Shown here: in pieces, positions 10,598 through 20,328 of the stretch | How positions within the stretch are numbered: the first letter of the stretch is position 1 | Layout: each line of letters begins with the position of its first letter | Assembly: GCF_010093595.1 (NCBI RefSeq) | Contig: NW_022985437.1 | Location: 2,633,809-2,697,808, forward strand | Length of the DNA stretch: 64,000 nt | Source of the DNA: Mytilinidion resinicola | Taxonomy: Eukaryota; Ascomycota; Dothideomycetes; Mytilinidiales; Mytilinidiaceae | Reading direction: 5' to 3' | Position numbers and translations under genes: made by a program | Notes under the pieces: generated by a model | Told to the model about the DNA's origin: nothing | What the model saw: only the letters and a program-made list of their open reading frames with translations | Database searches by the model: none

Positions 10598-12355
10598 ATG
10601 CCTGTTGGTAATATCTACTTGATAGCAGCCATCGCCATCATTGGCGGTGGTCTGTTTGGTTTTGATATCTCGTCTATGAGCGCCATGTATGTTCACCACC
10701 ATCTTCGCTTAGCAATTTGTTCAATCCACTGATGGCTGGATAGTATCTCTGGCAAACCATACCGTTGCTACTTCAGCAGTAGCCGTCTGGCTGACGGAAC
10801 ATGCCCAGGCCCCAACTCTGATGTCCAGGGTGGCATCACGGCCTCAATGGCTGGTGGAAGTTGGCTGGGTGCACTCGCGTCGGGCTTCATCACTGATAGA
10901 CTGGGCCGAAAGAAGGCTATCATGATCGGCTCTGTCCTCTGGTACGACTATAGCCCTGCCATCTTGATTCGTCTCAAATCATACTGACACGCGCAGGTGC
11001 ATTGGCTGTATTATCGTCTGCGCATCGCAAGACGTCGCCATGTTGATCGTCGGTAGAATCATCAACGGTCTCTGCGTGGGCATCTGCTCCGCTCAGGTTC
11101 CTGTTTACATTTCCGAATTGGCCGAGCCTAAACTTCGTGGTCGTCTCGTTGGTGCTCAGCAATGGGCCATCACTTGGGGAATCATGATCATGTTCTACAT
11201 CAGCTACGTAAGCATCTTAAATCCTACCCCTTACACCTTTCAAGTGCACTACTTACAATACTTCAGGGCTGCTCCTTCATCAACGGCACTGCCGCCTTCC
11301 GTATCCCCTGGGGTCTTCAAGCCATTCCAGCCATCATCCTCTTCTTTGGCATGATGCTGCTTCCCGAGTCGCCCCGTTGGCTAGCCCGCAAGGACCGCTG
11401 GGAAGAGTGCAAAGACGTCCTCATCCTCGTGCTCGGCAAAGGCGACCCAAACAGCAAGCTCGTCAACGACGAATTCGTCGAGATCCAAGCCTACTGCGAA
11501 TTCGAGCGTCAAAACGCCGACGTCACCTACCTCGAGCTCCTCAAACCCCACATGATCAACCGTACCCACATCGGTATCTTCACCCAGATTTGGTCGCAAC
11601 TCACCGGAATGAACGTGATGATGTACTATATCACCTACGTCTTCGCCATGGCCGGCCTGAGCGGCAACAACCTCCTCGTCTCTTCGTCCATCCAGTACGT
11701 CATCAACGTCTGCATGACCGTCCCCGCGCTCCTCTGGGTCGACAAATGGGGCCGCCGCCCGACTCTCCTAGTCGGCGCAACTCTCATGGGCACCTGGCTC
11801 TTCGCCAACGCCGGCATCCTCGCAACCTACGGCCATCCTGCCCCCCCCGGCGGCGTCGACGGCATCGCCGCCGCTTCTTGGCAAGTCAGCGGCCACGCCG
11901 CCAAAGCCGTCATCGCCTGCTCCTACCTCTTCGTCGCCTCGTTCGCGCCCACCTGGGGCCCCGTCTCGTGGATCTACCCGCCCGAGCTGTTCCCGCTCCG
12001 CGTGCGTGGCAAGGCCGTGGCGCTCTCCACGTCGGCCAACTGGGCCTTCAACTTCGCGCTCGGCTACTTCGTACCCCCGAGCTTTGAGAACATCAAGTGG
12101 AAGACGTACATTCTCTTTGGTGTCTTCTGTGTCGCGATGTTTATCCACGTGTTCTTCATGTTCCCCGAGACGGCTGGCAAGCAGCTAGAGGAGGTGGAGG
12201 ATATGTTTACGGATATTAATGGGCCGAAGAATATTGGCACGTTGGCGTGGAAGACCCATGTCGGGCAGCGGGCGCCGAAGAATGCGATCGTGAGCGAGAA
12301 GTTGGCGGCGTTGGGGAGGACGAGTGATGAGCATGTGAAGTCGGAGATGGTATGA
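10598..12355 (+). CDS. MFS sugar transporter (hexose/HGT-type)
   Basis: Four exons: 10598-10686, 10744-10941, 10997-11207 and 11267-12355, with introns of 57, 55 and 59 nt. The product has 528 residues. The N-terminus is the first membrane helix with GGGLFGFDISSMSA, and the DRLGRKK loop follows between helices 2 and 3. Other sugar-porter signatures are PESPRWLARK, GMNVMMYY, VDKWGRRP, PPELFPLRVRGKA and PETAGKQLEEVE. These define the major-facilitator sugar porter family: twelve membrane helices, plasma membrane, probably proton symport. The close fit to fungal hexose/high-affinity glucose transporters suggests a monosaccharide substrate; exact specificity cannot be read from sequence. The C-terminal tail is cytosolic and contains several Lys residues. 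There is a likely TATA box at 10511. Confidence 0.93.
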
Positions 12356-12916
12356 AAAAAGAGAATTGTGGAATATACCCCGGCGGAGAGGAAGAGTCGA
12401 GGTTGAGAAAAATAATGGATAATGGCAGGGGTCGTGGCGTCTAGCTGCTCTCGTTAGTGTGGCGCTGGCGGTGGGTTTGCGGGTTTGATATCCTGAGCTT
12501 GAAACTTTCGGTGGTACGATAGGAAAGGCTAGATTGGATGGATCTGATCTAGAGTCTTGATGAGTGTACAGTATGCTATGCTGCGAACAGATGATCGAAA
12601 TGAAATCAATATTCAAAGTTAAATTACCTGATTGGTCTGCGAAAGCGTGATAAAAGTGTGGTTTGATCAGCTCGACCACAGCGAGAACCTTGGAATGTTG
12701 GATTATCACGCTTCGTGAAAACTTGGTGTTTACTCCGCGTCCCGTGACCTTGAAGTTGCGGTGAGGCGAGCTGCGTTCCCGCCAATCAATTATTCACCCA
12801 TGCCCCCTCCCAAATCCACACTTCTCCAAAGCTCGCTCGCAAATATCTCCCATCTCTCCTTCGCTGACTAGGCATGATATACAGAATAATATCCGAGCAT
12901 CGATTATTCTGCAGTA
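12356..12916. other. intergenic region before tRNA
   Basis: This is the 3' flank of the transporter gene. No coding signal is seen: the 174-codon minus frame at 12185-12709 overlaps the transporter's C-terminus and has no domain. The last bases are the tRNA 5' flank. Confidence 0.5.
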
Positions 12917-13014
12917 GACACAGTGCCAGAGTGGTTAATGGGTATGACTCGAACGATTCATTCTTCAGCTATCATATGACTTCGGTCGCACAGGTTCGAA
13001 TCCTGTCTGTGTCG
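12917..13014 (+). tRNA. tRNA-Ser (anticodon CGA) with a 17-nt intron
   Basis: The 7-bp acceptor stem GACACAG pairs with CTGTGTC (13007-13013), followed by discriminator G13014. The T arm is ACAGG-TTCGAAT-CCTGT. A long variable arm (GAC TTCG GTC) marks a class II tRNA. The anticodon stem TATGA (12943-12947) pairs with TCATA (12972-12976). The loop reads CTCGAA, placing CGA at 12950-12952, and a 17-base intron at 12954-12970 sits at the canonical position after base 37. CGA plus the variable arm identifies serine, decoding UCG. CCA is not encoded, as expected for a nuclear tRNA. Confidence 0.93.
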
Positions 13015-13361
13015 CAGAACACGCGTTTTCTTTTGTATTTTTTGTAGGCAAGGGGGAAAGATGGGATGGAAGCACATGCTGGGTGGTGAATTTTTGCTTG
13101 GGTGCGGGCATGACGGGGAAGGTCGAAGCGGATGGGAAGGTTGAAGCGAGGCCAGGGGCGCGTCATATATTTTTTGAGTCCTGAGTGAGGTTAGAGAGAG
13201 CACCAAGCTTCAACGTGCGCATCACCAGCCCATCAATTGCAACCCCACCCACCCCCTCCTACACAAACACCACTCCCATATCAACTCAATCCACACGACC
13301 GTACTCCAACTCCGCGCATCGCGCCGCCTCTGAACCACGCGCTCTCCGCCTCCGAACCAGA
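13015..13361. other. intergenic region between tRNA and small membrane protein gene
   Basis: A T-rich run (TTTTCTTTTGTATTTTTTG) begins shortly after the tRNA and is a plausible RNA polymerase III terminator (T4 or longer at about 13026-13044). The remainder is a C/A-rich leader of the next gene. A minus-strand frame here merely reads the tRNA backwards. Confidence 0.5.
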
Positions 13362-13991
13362 ATGTCCACCTCCACCCCCCAAACCCCCTCCCAACCCCCC
13401 TCCTCCTCCCCCCTCTCCCCCGACCAATTCGAGGCCCAACGCGCCGCCCAATTCGCCGCCTTAACGCATACCCTCTCCTGGACCCTCCTTTTCGCCTGCC
13501 CTGCCATCGCCGCCCTCCCTCCCCGCAAACTCGACATCTACACCTTCGGCCTCGGCGCCGTGTGGCTGACCTCCGCCTCGCACATCACGCACCAGCGGAC
13601 GGGCCAAGGAATCTGGAAGAATGTGGCGAGTAAGGTAGGCGCGCCGGGGGAGCTGCCGACGGAGCGGGCGCGGGAGGTGAAGGCGCGGTTGAGGGCGCAG
13701 GAGGAGGTGAGGAGGGAGGGGGTGAGGGGGTTGGGGGAAATGGATAGAGGGGAGGGAAAGGGGAAGGGGGTGTTGGAGAGGGTGTGGATGGGGAAGGAAG
13801 AGGAGGGGTGGAAGGAGAAGAGGTTGAGGGAGGAGCGGGAGGCGTTGGATGAGGGGAGGGGGTATGGGGATTTGATTTTGGGGCAGGTTTGGGAGGTGTG
13901 GAATTGGGGGAAGAATAGAGAAGGGGAGGGGGAGGATGAGGGGAAGAAGGATGGGGCGGAGAAAGAGAGCGGGAAGAAGGGCGGGGAGTAG
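13362..13991 (+). CDS. small two-helix membrane protein with coiled-coil tail
   Basis: A single exon of 209 residues. ATG at 13362 is the first Met in the frame (upstream extension has only GTG). A Ser/Pro/Thr-rich N-terminus is followed by two hydrophobic segments at about residues 34-52 (SWTLLFACPAIAAL) and 57-75 (LDIYTFGLGAVWLTSASHI), separated by PPRK. The second half is charged, Glu/Lys/Gly-rich and probably helical. Short fungal proteins with the PPRKLD-type linker are often labelled 'rhomboid family membrane protein' in databases. I see no rhomboid GxSG or catalytic His, so protease activity is not supported. Extreme GGGGA codon bias in the tail suggests low-complexity expansion. The role is unknown, possibly mitochondrial or ER. 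Confidence 0.7.
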   Translation: MSTSTPQTPSQPPSSSPLSPDQFEAQRAAQFAALTHTLSWTLLFACPAIAALPPRKLDIYTFGLGAVWLTSASHITHQRTGQGIWKNVASKVGAPGELPTERAREVKARLRAQEEVRREGVRGLGEMDRGEGKGKGVLERVWMGKEEEGWKEKRLREEREALDEGRGYGDLILGQVWEVWNWGKNREGEGEDEGKKDGAEKESGKKGGE

Positions 13992-15063
13992 GTGGGATAA
14001 TGGGGAGGGTGTATGATATGTATAGGACATCGGATGGGCGTGGGATAATTGCAGGCACACTGGGTGCGTAAATGACTGTATAAAAGAGTTTAGTCAGGGC
14101 ATTGCGGCGTCGACGGGACTTTCTGGCGTAGCATGGTCGGTTAGACGGATCGCCACTCTAGAGTCGACGACGAGGAACCGTTCAATCGGGATCAAAATCA
14201 AGCGGGGATACCATTCAGGGTGGACTACCATCTAGTTGGATGCCAAGCATCTATCTTCCCTGCTACCAGATCAATGGTAAATATGAGACCGGAAATTGAA
14301 CGGCTCCAGATTCGCTGGATTTCAAGAAATGCAACTAGAAGCATGCTGAAGTTTTTCTTTTTTGTTTGATCGAAAAGACGCTTGCTTTTGACTCGCTGTG
14401 TTTTGAGGGTGCAACGTGGGTTCGTCTAACACGTTAGGTTCTGCCGCTTTTCTTTCAGGTTCGTTCTTTCTTCATTTCTCTTCCTCACGTTCGGACACGT
14501 CATCATTCTTCGTTTCTATCTTGCGAATCCACACACACACATGGGATTCGTCTATACGCAATCCCCTTTGAAAGACGGGTTTCGACAGCATTGGAAACTA
14601 GATTCATCTATACCACTGGTACGCGAAGGTGGCTTGCTCGTGTCCTAGTTTTGAGCGGGGGATGCAGGTACGCTAAATCTAGTTTCAAAACTCTTCCAAT
14701 ATCTCGTCCTGTTTGAAGACTCAGTGTCTCTCCATCTTTCATACTCTCAAGCCAGCCCATCGGCTCAATGCTATGGAGACAGTTCTAGCGCGATATCGAC
14801 AAATCTGCTTCGTTCATGTTCTTGCTAGCTTTGCTCTTTGGTCGAGAGGCACCGCGGACATCCACCATGCAGACAACCGCTTCTCGACCATGCTTCCCAA
14901 CGCCCCCTTCATGTAAGGCCGCCGGGCTGAGTTGCGTGTCTCGGGTACACGGAACAAACAGGGCCTCTCTTGTACATCTGTGGCCCCTGTTCGTGTAACA
15001 TAAATCTGCTCCTGACTCTTCTCTACCAGAATTTGACACGGGAGGCGCTACCGTAGGATCAGA
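13992..15063. other. intergenic region
   Basis: No gene is seen. A short inverted repeat, CGAATCC...GGATTCG, flanks a CA run near 14525-14549. Pyrimidine-rich tracts at about 14450-14490 could be promoter elements for the gene at 15064. Confidence 0.4.
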
Positions 15064-16270
15064 ATGTGTCATCAATCGTTCGATGATCAGACCCAGGGTC
15101 TTTTCCTTCCACCAATGCAGCAAGACGAGTCATTGGACAGCGTACTTCAGCACCCAACGTTTACTTCATACGAGCACGACTCTCTAGAAAGCCTCAGCCT
15201 TCCATCTCCAGAGCCATTACCGTTTGATACTAGTGGCCCTCCGTCAACAACGGTCCCGACGACTTCGGGTCCCAACCATTCTCACGACGTATCTGCTCAT
15301 GCCATTCATCACTCTCAAGACTTTTCCGACGTCCTTCAACAACCGGCCTATAATTCCGAACCCTGTACTCCCCAGCCCCAGCACTCGACTCGCTCTAACA
15401 ACTACTTCCACCATGCCACCAGCAATAGCAACGCCGGCTATCCATTCAGCAACGACCATATAATTTACAACCCCGGCATCCATCAACCCGGAATGTTCCC
15501 GCCACAACATATCCTCCACCAGCGCGCCCATTCCCAGCCTCCAGAAGTGACCTTCTTCCGCGCTCCCCATCAAGCCTCCCGCAGCACAACACGTACTCTA
15601 ACCGGCGGGATTCCGCTCTCGAACAACCCCGGCCCAGTCTACAACTCGGCTCAAGTCCATCCACACGGCATCCCCATCTCCAAACCCGCCCCCCGCTACC
15701 GCGACCACCCTTACCGCAGCTCCAGCCGCAGCAGAAGACGCGACGGCGGTCCCACATCCGCACCTCCCTCTAGGATGATGAGCAGTCCGCGCGCCATGTC
15801 CTCCCGCAGCGTCCGCAGCCCGAATATGCAAGAGATGCTGCACCACGGCAACTCGCCCATGTACATGCAGATGCAGACGCCGGAGGGGCAGAGAGTGAGA
15901 GCGAGTAATGCGCAGATGATATCGGCGCTGGGCGATGTGCTGCTTAACGCGGGCGGCACGGTGTCGCCGGGGCAGATGGCGGTGGTGTTGGGGTTTGTGG
16001 ATGAGGTGGAGCGGAAGCAGAGGGAGACATTGGCGGGGTGTGAGAGGATTAGGGGGTTGTTTGGAAAGGGTGGCGAGGTGGATGGGGATGTTGAGCCGTG
16101 AGTATAGTGATGGATTGCGTGTAAGATGGCGGCTAACTTTGATGCGCTATAGGCTGAGACTGGATAGGACGAGTGAGCCTTTGAATGGGGTTCCGGACGT
16201 AGAAAATTTGGCGGAGGTGCCGGCGAAGCAGGAGCTGTCGCCGGATGTGGATATGAATATGGCTGGATAA
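15064..16270 (+). CDS. low-complexity (His/Pro/Ser-rich) protein, function unknown
   Basis: Exons 15064-16097 and 16153-16270, with a 55-nt intron (GTGAGT...CTATAG), give 383 residues. The first about 270 residues are disordered and rich in His, Ser, Pro and Gln, with SR-like patches (YRSSSRSRRRD). A compact helical segment near residues 275-335 (SNAQMISALGDVLLNAGGTVSPGQMAVVLGFVDEVERKQ, shown here in outline only) looks like the only folded part. The tail is acidic. No DNA-binding motif, signal peptide or membrane helix is visible. I do not recognise the family. The composition resembles fungal regulatory proteins, but that is weak evidence. An upstream non-coding exon cannot be excluded. Confidence 0.62.
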
Positions 16271-16920
16271 GACACGACTGAAGGACGCGCAGCAGAAGAG
16301 AACCGACCGAGAAAATTGAATGGATGTGCGCTGGAGGAATTGTGGTTATGTTATGTCAAGAAATCAAAGCATGAGGGATGTAGCAAGTAGATGTAAATTG
16401 GAACAGGAGGAGTATAACGACGTTACGGCAATCAATCAATCAATGTACAATCATCTCCTCTACAGTAAGCTTCTCGTTCATCATTTTCGCCTGGTATGTT
16501 CATCATGAGATGGCTCGGGATGGCCATCTGAACTTGGTCATATGACCTACTGATAGAACGATTGGCATCCCGACCGCCGAATGATGCATCATCCAGAGAT
16601 GAATGAACCTCGAGGGCATCTCATACCCTCTGCAAGCAAATGGTTGCCTATGCCGGCAAACCACTCAATGCGTACGCCTGAATCTAGCTCAAGCTGATTT
16701 AGGCCGCAACTCCTCTTCAATCAAAAGGCAGCTCAGATTACGCTGCGAGAAAACTGACATCACGCCTAGAGTACGGAAAGCTCATGGGGGCACCCCTAGC
16801 AGTGGTAAACAAGTGTGCAGACTTATAGCCAGCCACTGTATATTTATTCGGACGTGGAAAGGAATGCGACAAGGAACATGCATAGTTGAGCTGGAGTATC
16901 AAATACAGTGCCTTGCTATA
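16271..16920. other. intergenic region upstream of the MITE-like pair
   Basis: No supported gene is seen. A 149-codon frame at 16603-17052 runs into the repeat units and has no domain. Bases 16903-16920 resemble the linker that separates the two repeat units, so the repetitive structure may extend slightly upstream. Confidence 0.4.
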
Positions 16921-17392
16921 GATATCCGTACAGATTCCTGCCACTGTTCGGGGGCCTCCAACGTACTAATAGAAACCAGAGACAATAGATACAACTTCCA
17001 ATCTGCGTACACCCTGTTGACGCTGTCTGAGGTAGCCTCGGGGGTTTGCTAGTTGTCCAAAATGCTGAACTACTACTTAATCTGGAATGCTGAAAATACT
17101 ATGAGGCTCCTCACGGAGCGGTAAACGATTTAACGGATATCTACGATGAGGCACTGTACAGTGGCCTACCAAAGATATCCATACGCTTTCCTGCCACTGT
17201 CTATGGGGTTCCAACGTACTTTTAGAAACCGGGGGTAGCGGATAAATTTCTAATCTATGTACGCCCTGTTGACGCTTCCTGAGGTGGCCTCGCGAGTTTA
17301 CCATTTGTCCAAAATACTGAGGTTCTCTCTCATTTGGAATGCTGAAAATACTCTGAGGGTCCTCACGCAGCGGCAAACGAGTGTACGGATAT
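16921..17392. repeat. tandem pair of about 220-bp MITE-like units with terminal inverted repeats
   Basis: Unit 1 (about 16921-17141) and unit 2 (about 17174-17392) align along their whole length at a 253-bp period. Both contain CCTGCCACTGT, CCAACGTACT, CCCTGTTGACGCT, TTGTCCAAAAT and GGAATGCTGAAAATACT. Each unit begins GATATCC(G/A)TAC and ends with the inverted form, ACGGATATC in unit 1 and TGTACGGATAT in unit 2. A 32-bp linker separates them, and a similar linker precedes unit 1. Small size, terminal inverted repeats and lack of coding capacity fit a non-autonomous DNA-transposon derivative. No target-site duplication was identified. Confidence 0.65.
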
Positions 17393-17636
17393 TTATGGCA
17401 GGCGCGTTTCACCTCTCCCCTTTCCTGGCTTCTCTTTCTTCTCATCAACATTATCATTCTCAATCACAGCACTATCGCTTACAATGCTTACAACGCATCA
17501 TCTATCATTATCTTTGAAAAATTACCGCCTCCGCACTCTTTTTAAATCCTCGGCAACATATCTAGCTTCTTCCAAGCAGTGAGAGGCCCCTGTCCACGGT
17601 GGATTGAACCCATTCACTGAATATTTTGCACAGAGA

Positions 17637-19730
17637 ATGCCGCGGCCTCGTATCACACCCCAATACAGGGCCCATGCGGCCATGATCGGCAGGAACCTAG
17701 CGCTCAACCCTTTACATAACTTCACGCGTTGGCAAGGCACATACGAAGAGCAGATCGCCGAACCCCAAGGTCGAGGCCCTTCAAATCCTCGCCTGCCAAA
17801 AACGCCTTACCGTGACGCGGATGACACCGAGGAGTCCTCCCGCGGATACATCGACGCCAAGCTCGCCGTCATCGCACATGGAGGCGAGAATGGCGACTTT
17901 CCGATGACGGCGTCTGCGGCCCGTCAATACACGATGAGGATTCTCGGCCCCTGGGGGCCTGATCAAAACGAAATCTTCCCTGCTCCGAAAGATGCCCTTC
18001 GGCTGGCTTATTATATGCGGGAGCTTGGGCATGATGTACGATGCAAACTGAATACTGAGGAGTTTGGCACGCTCTACATTCAACTGTGGCTGATACAGGG
18101 GCCCCGGCAATCTGAAGAAATGTATTGGGCACAGGGCATAGTCGAGGGAGACGCATACCTTATGCGTTCTATGGAGTCAAGGGACGATGACTTGGGGTTT
18201 GTGCTGAGGATGGAAGACGCGGCTAGGCAGGCACTCTTAAGCCAACAAAGGGAACTGGAGCAACTGCAGCAGGCACTCGTAAGGGAACAAGAGCAGACCC
18301 TGTGGCAGGCCGTCCTGACCCGTCGGCTCTTACAAGCAATACCCAGAGGACAGGTAGAGTTTGAGAGACGACGGCAGCAAATTTGGGTTCCAGCGATGTC
18401 TCAAGGAATCTTTCAGAGATGGTGCCATCATTGGCAGCAGGCCATGTTGCACCTTCAACAACGCCTAGTCCAGCTTTTACATGCAATCCCCCTAGAAGAA
18501 GAAGAATTCCAGAGACGGTGGCGGCAACTGCAATTCCGAGAATTATCCCAAGAAAACTTTCAGAGAGATTGGCGGCAGGCCGTGTCACAGCATCAACGAG
18601 ACCAGGCCCAGCTTTCAGAAGCAGTGCTCCTACAAGAAGAAGAATTTCAGATACGGCGGCGGCAACTGCATCTCCCAGAAATGTCCCAACACGACTATCA
18701 AAGACGGTGGCAGCAACGGTGGCATGGCGTGGCCCAGCTGTTACGAGCAATGCCCCTAGATGAAGGCGTATTTCAGATACGGCAGCGGCAACTGGGTTTC
18801 ACAGAAATGTCCCAAGAAGACTTTCAGAGATTGTGGCAGCAACGGCGGCAAGCCATGTGGCCGCAGCATCAACAAGCACGCTTGGTCCGGACCGACAGCA
18901 GGGAACCCTCAAGGGAACAACAAGAACGGCAGCGGGCCCTGTTTCAGCTGGTAGACGCAATGCCTCTAGAAGAAGAAGAGTTTCAGAGACGGCGGCGGCA
19001 AATTGGACTTCGAGAAATGTCCCAAGATGATTTTCGCAGATGGTGGCAACGACAGCAAGAGCAGATCAGACGCCTGGTCCAGCAACGGCAGCAAACTATA
19101 TCGCAGCTTCAACAAGCGGACAATACTGTTGTTCATGCTGGCCGGGAACTCCAAATGCAACAACAAGAACAGCCCTGGCAGCAAGTTTCATGGTGGCAGC
19201 GACAGCGACACCCCGTACCTCAGCATCAACCCATGCCTCAGCTTCAACCCGTGCCGCAGCATCAACCCATACCACAGCGTCAAGCTATACCGCAGCGTCA
19301 ACCCGCCAACGTTCGTGCTGTCTGGATTGAGGAACTCTCCAGGGGACAACAAGAACAGCTCGGATGCCTGCTACAGCTAGTATCCACAGCGCCTATAGAG
19401 GAAGAAGAATTTCAGAGACGGTGGCGGCAAATTGGATTTCGAGACATGTCCCAAGAAGAGTTTCGCAGATGGTGGCGAGAAAGGCAGCAACGAGGACAGA
19501 CCATACGCATGGCCCAGCTAATACAAGCATTACCCCTAGAAGAAGAAGAATTTCATAGACGGCGGCGGCAAGTTCCATTTCAAGAAATATCCCAAGAAGA
19601 CTTTCGGAGGTTGTGGCAGCAACGGCGGCAGCAACGGCAGCAACCCGCGTCGCAGCGTCAACGAGTCGTCAGTGCTGTTTCCACGCCAACCCAGACATCA
19701 CCTAGAAATGAGGAAGAGGTATATACCTAA
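17637..19730 (+). CDS. Gln/Arg/Trp-rich protein with seven copies of a novel helical repeat
   Basis: One uninterrupted frame; the first ATG (MPRPRITPQ) gives 697 residues. Residues 1-200 are non-repetitive and unrecognised. Residues 200-235 are a Gln/Glu coiled-coil-like lead-in. Then seven copies of a roughly 38-residue motif occur at about 230-268, 278-315, 325-362, 366-403, 436-473, 579-616 and 626-663. The consensus is roughly QLLxAhPLEEEEFQRRxRQ followed by lGFxEMSQEDFxRhWQQR. Five of the six steps are 41-70 residues and three are 48, 47 and 47, as expected from tandem duplication. A Pro-Gln segment (about 526-556, PVPQHQPMPQLQP-like) interrupts the array. Each motif contains two acidic N-caps before Phe (EEEEF and SQEDF) followed by basic helices, so each unit is probably a helical hairpin. 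The EEEF step recalls SHOCT-type hairpins, but I cannot claim homology. No signal, membrane segment or catalytic motif is seen. It sits among repeats and may be lineage-specific. Confidence 0.72.
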   Translation: MPRPRITPQYRAHAAMIGRNLALNPLHNFTRWQGTYEEQIAEPQGRGPSNPRLPKTPYRDADDTEESSRGYIDAKLAVIAHGGENGDFPMTASAARQYTMRILGPWGPDQNEIFPAPKDALRLAYYMRELGHDVRCKLNTEEFGTLYIQLWLIQGPRQSEEMYWAQGIVEGDAYLMRSMESRDDDLGFVLRMEDAARQALLSQQRELEQLQQALVREQEQTLWQAVLTRRLLQAIPRGQVEFERRRQQIWVPAMSQGIFQRWCHHWQQAMLHLQQRLVQLLHAIPLEEEEFQRRWRQLQFRELSQENFQRDWRQAVSQHQRDQAQLSEAVLLQEEEFQIRRRQLHLPEMSQHDYQRRWQQRWHGVAQLLRAMPLDEGVFQIRQRQLGFTEMSQEDFQRLWQQRRQAMWPQHQQARLVRTDSREPSREQQERQRALFQLVDAMPLEEEEFQRRRRQIGLREMSQDDFRRWWQRQQEQIRRLVQQRQQTISQLQQADNTVVHAGRELQMQQQEQPWQQVSWWQRQRHPVPQHQPMPQLQPVPQHQPIPQRQAIPQRQPANVRAVWIEELSRGQQEQLGCLLQLVSTAPIEEEEFQRRWRQIGFRDMSQEEFRRWWRERQQRGQTIRMAQLIQALPLEEEEFHRRRRQVPFQEISQEDFRRLWQQRRQQRQQPASQRQRVVSAVSTPTQTSPRNEEEVYT

Positions 19731-20328
19731 AATATACCGTAGTCAAATTTCACAGCTGACTGATAGGAGTAACCCCGGGCACCTTGTCGGATGGTGGTAT
19801 TAACTGCTAGCTGGTGATGAGTTTGAGTGGTTCATAGCTATTCTATAGGAACGTACTCGTCCTGGCTCGCAACCTTTGCAGAAAAGGACTGCCTGTCGTG
19901 AATTCAAACTCTTGATAATAGCATCTTTCTTTCCCCTTTTCGATATAGTTTTGAGAGAGGTTTCGAAGGTCCCCCAAATCGTACAGGCTTCGATGTGAGA
20001 TGAGATGGATAGTTGAGGAGACATGGATGTTCGAACGAGAAGCACGCTTAACTCAATGCGGGAGACCCTTGCCACTGCGGGCTGTGGCGTCATTGGCTGG
20101 AAACAACATCAACTCACGCCTACATCAAGTCCAACATCGAACATCCATCTGAATCTCAATTGGGTTTCCTAGAAGCCCCTTTTCTATCCATTGACCACCC
20201 ACTATACGCCGTCGGCGCAGACTCGACCCTTCGTCTCCCGAGTGGAAAACCATCCATTTCACCTCATCAACCCTTCTCTCTATCGCATGCCAACTCCTAT
20301 CTTTCATACCCCCTAATATTGCACCACA
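19731..20328. other. intergenic region
   Basis: This lies between the repeat-protein gene and the SidJ-like gene. A 97-codon minus-strand frame at 19800-20093 has no domain and no splice support. The last 150 bases form a C/T-rich leader typical of a fungal promoter. Confidence 0.45.

Noticed and set aside
12958..13206. Minus-strand frame containing a DSNLCDR string
   Set aside because: A typical spurious reading of a tRNA gene on the reverse strand.
13362..13991. Rhomboid protease call for the small membrane protein
   Set aside because: No GxSG serine or catalytic histidine, and only two hydrophobic segments; the database name is not supported by the sequence.
16603..17052. 149-codon plus frame
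   Set aside because: Runs through the first MITE-like unit; no domain or codon signal.
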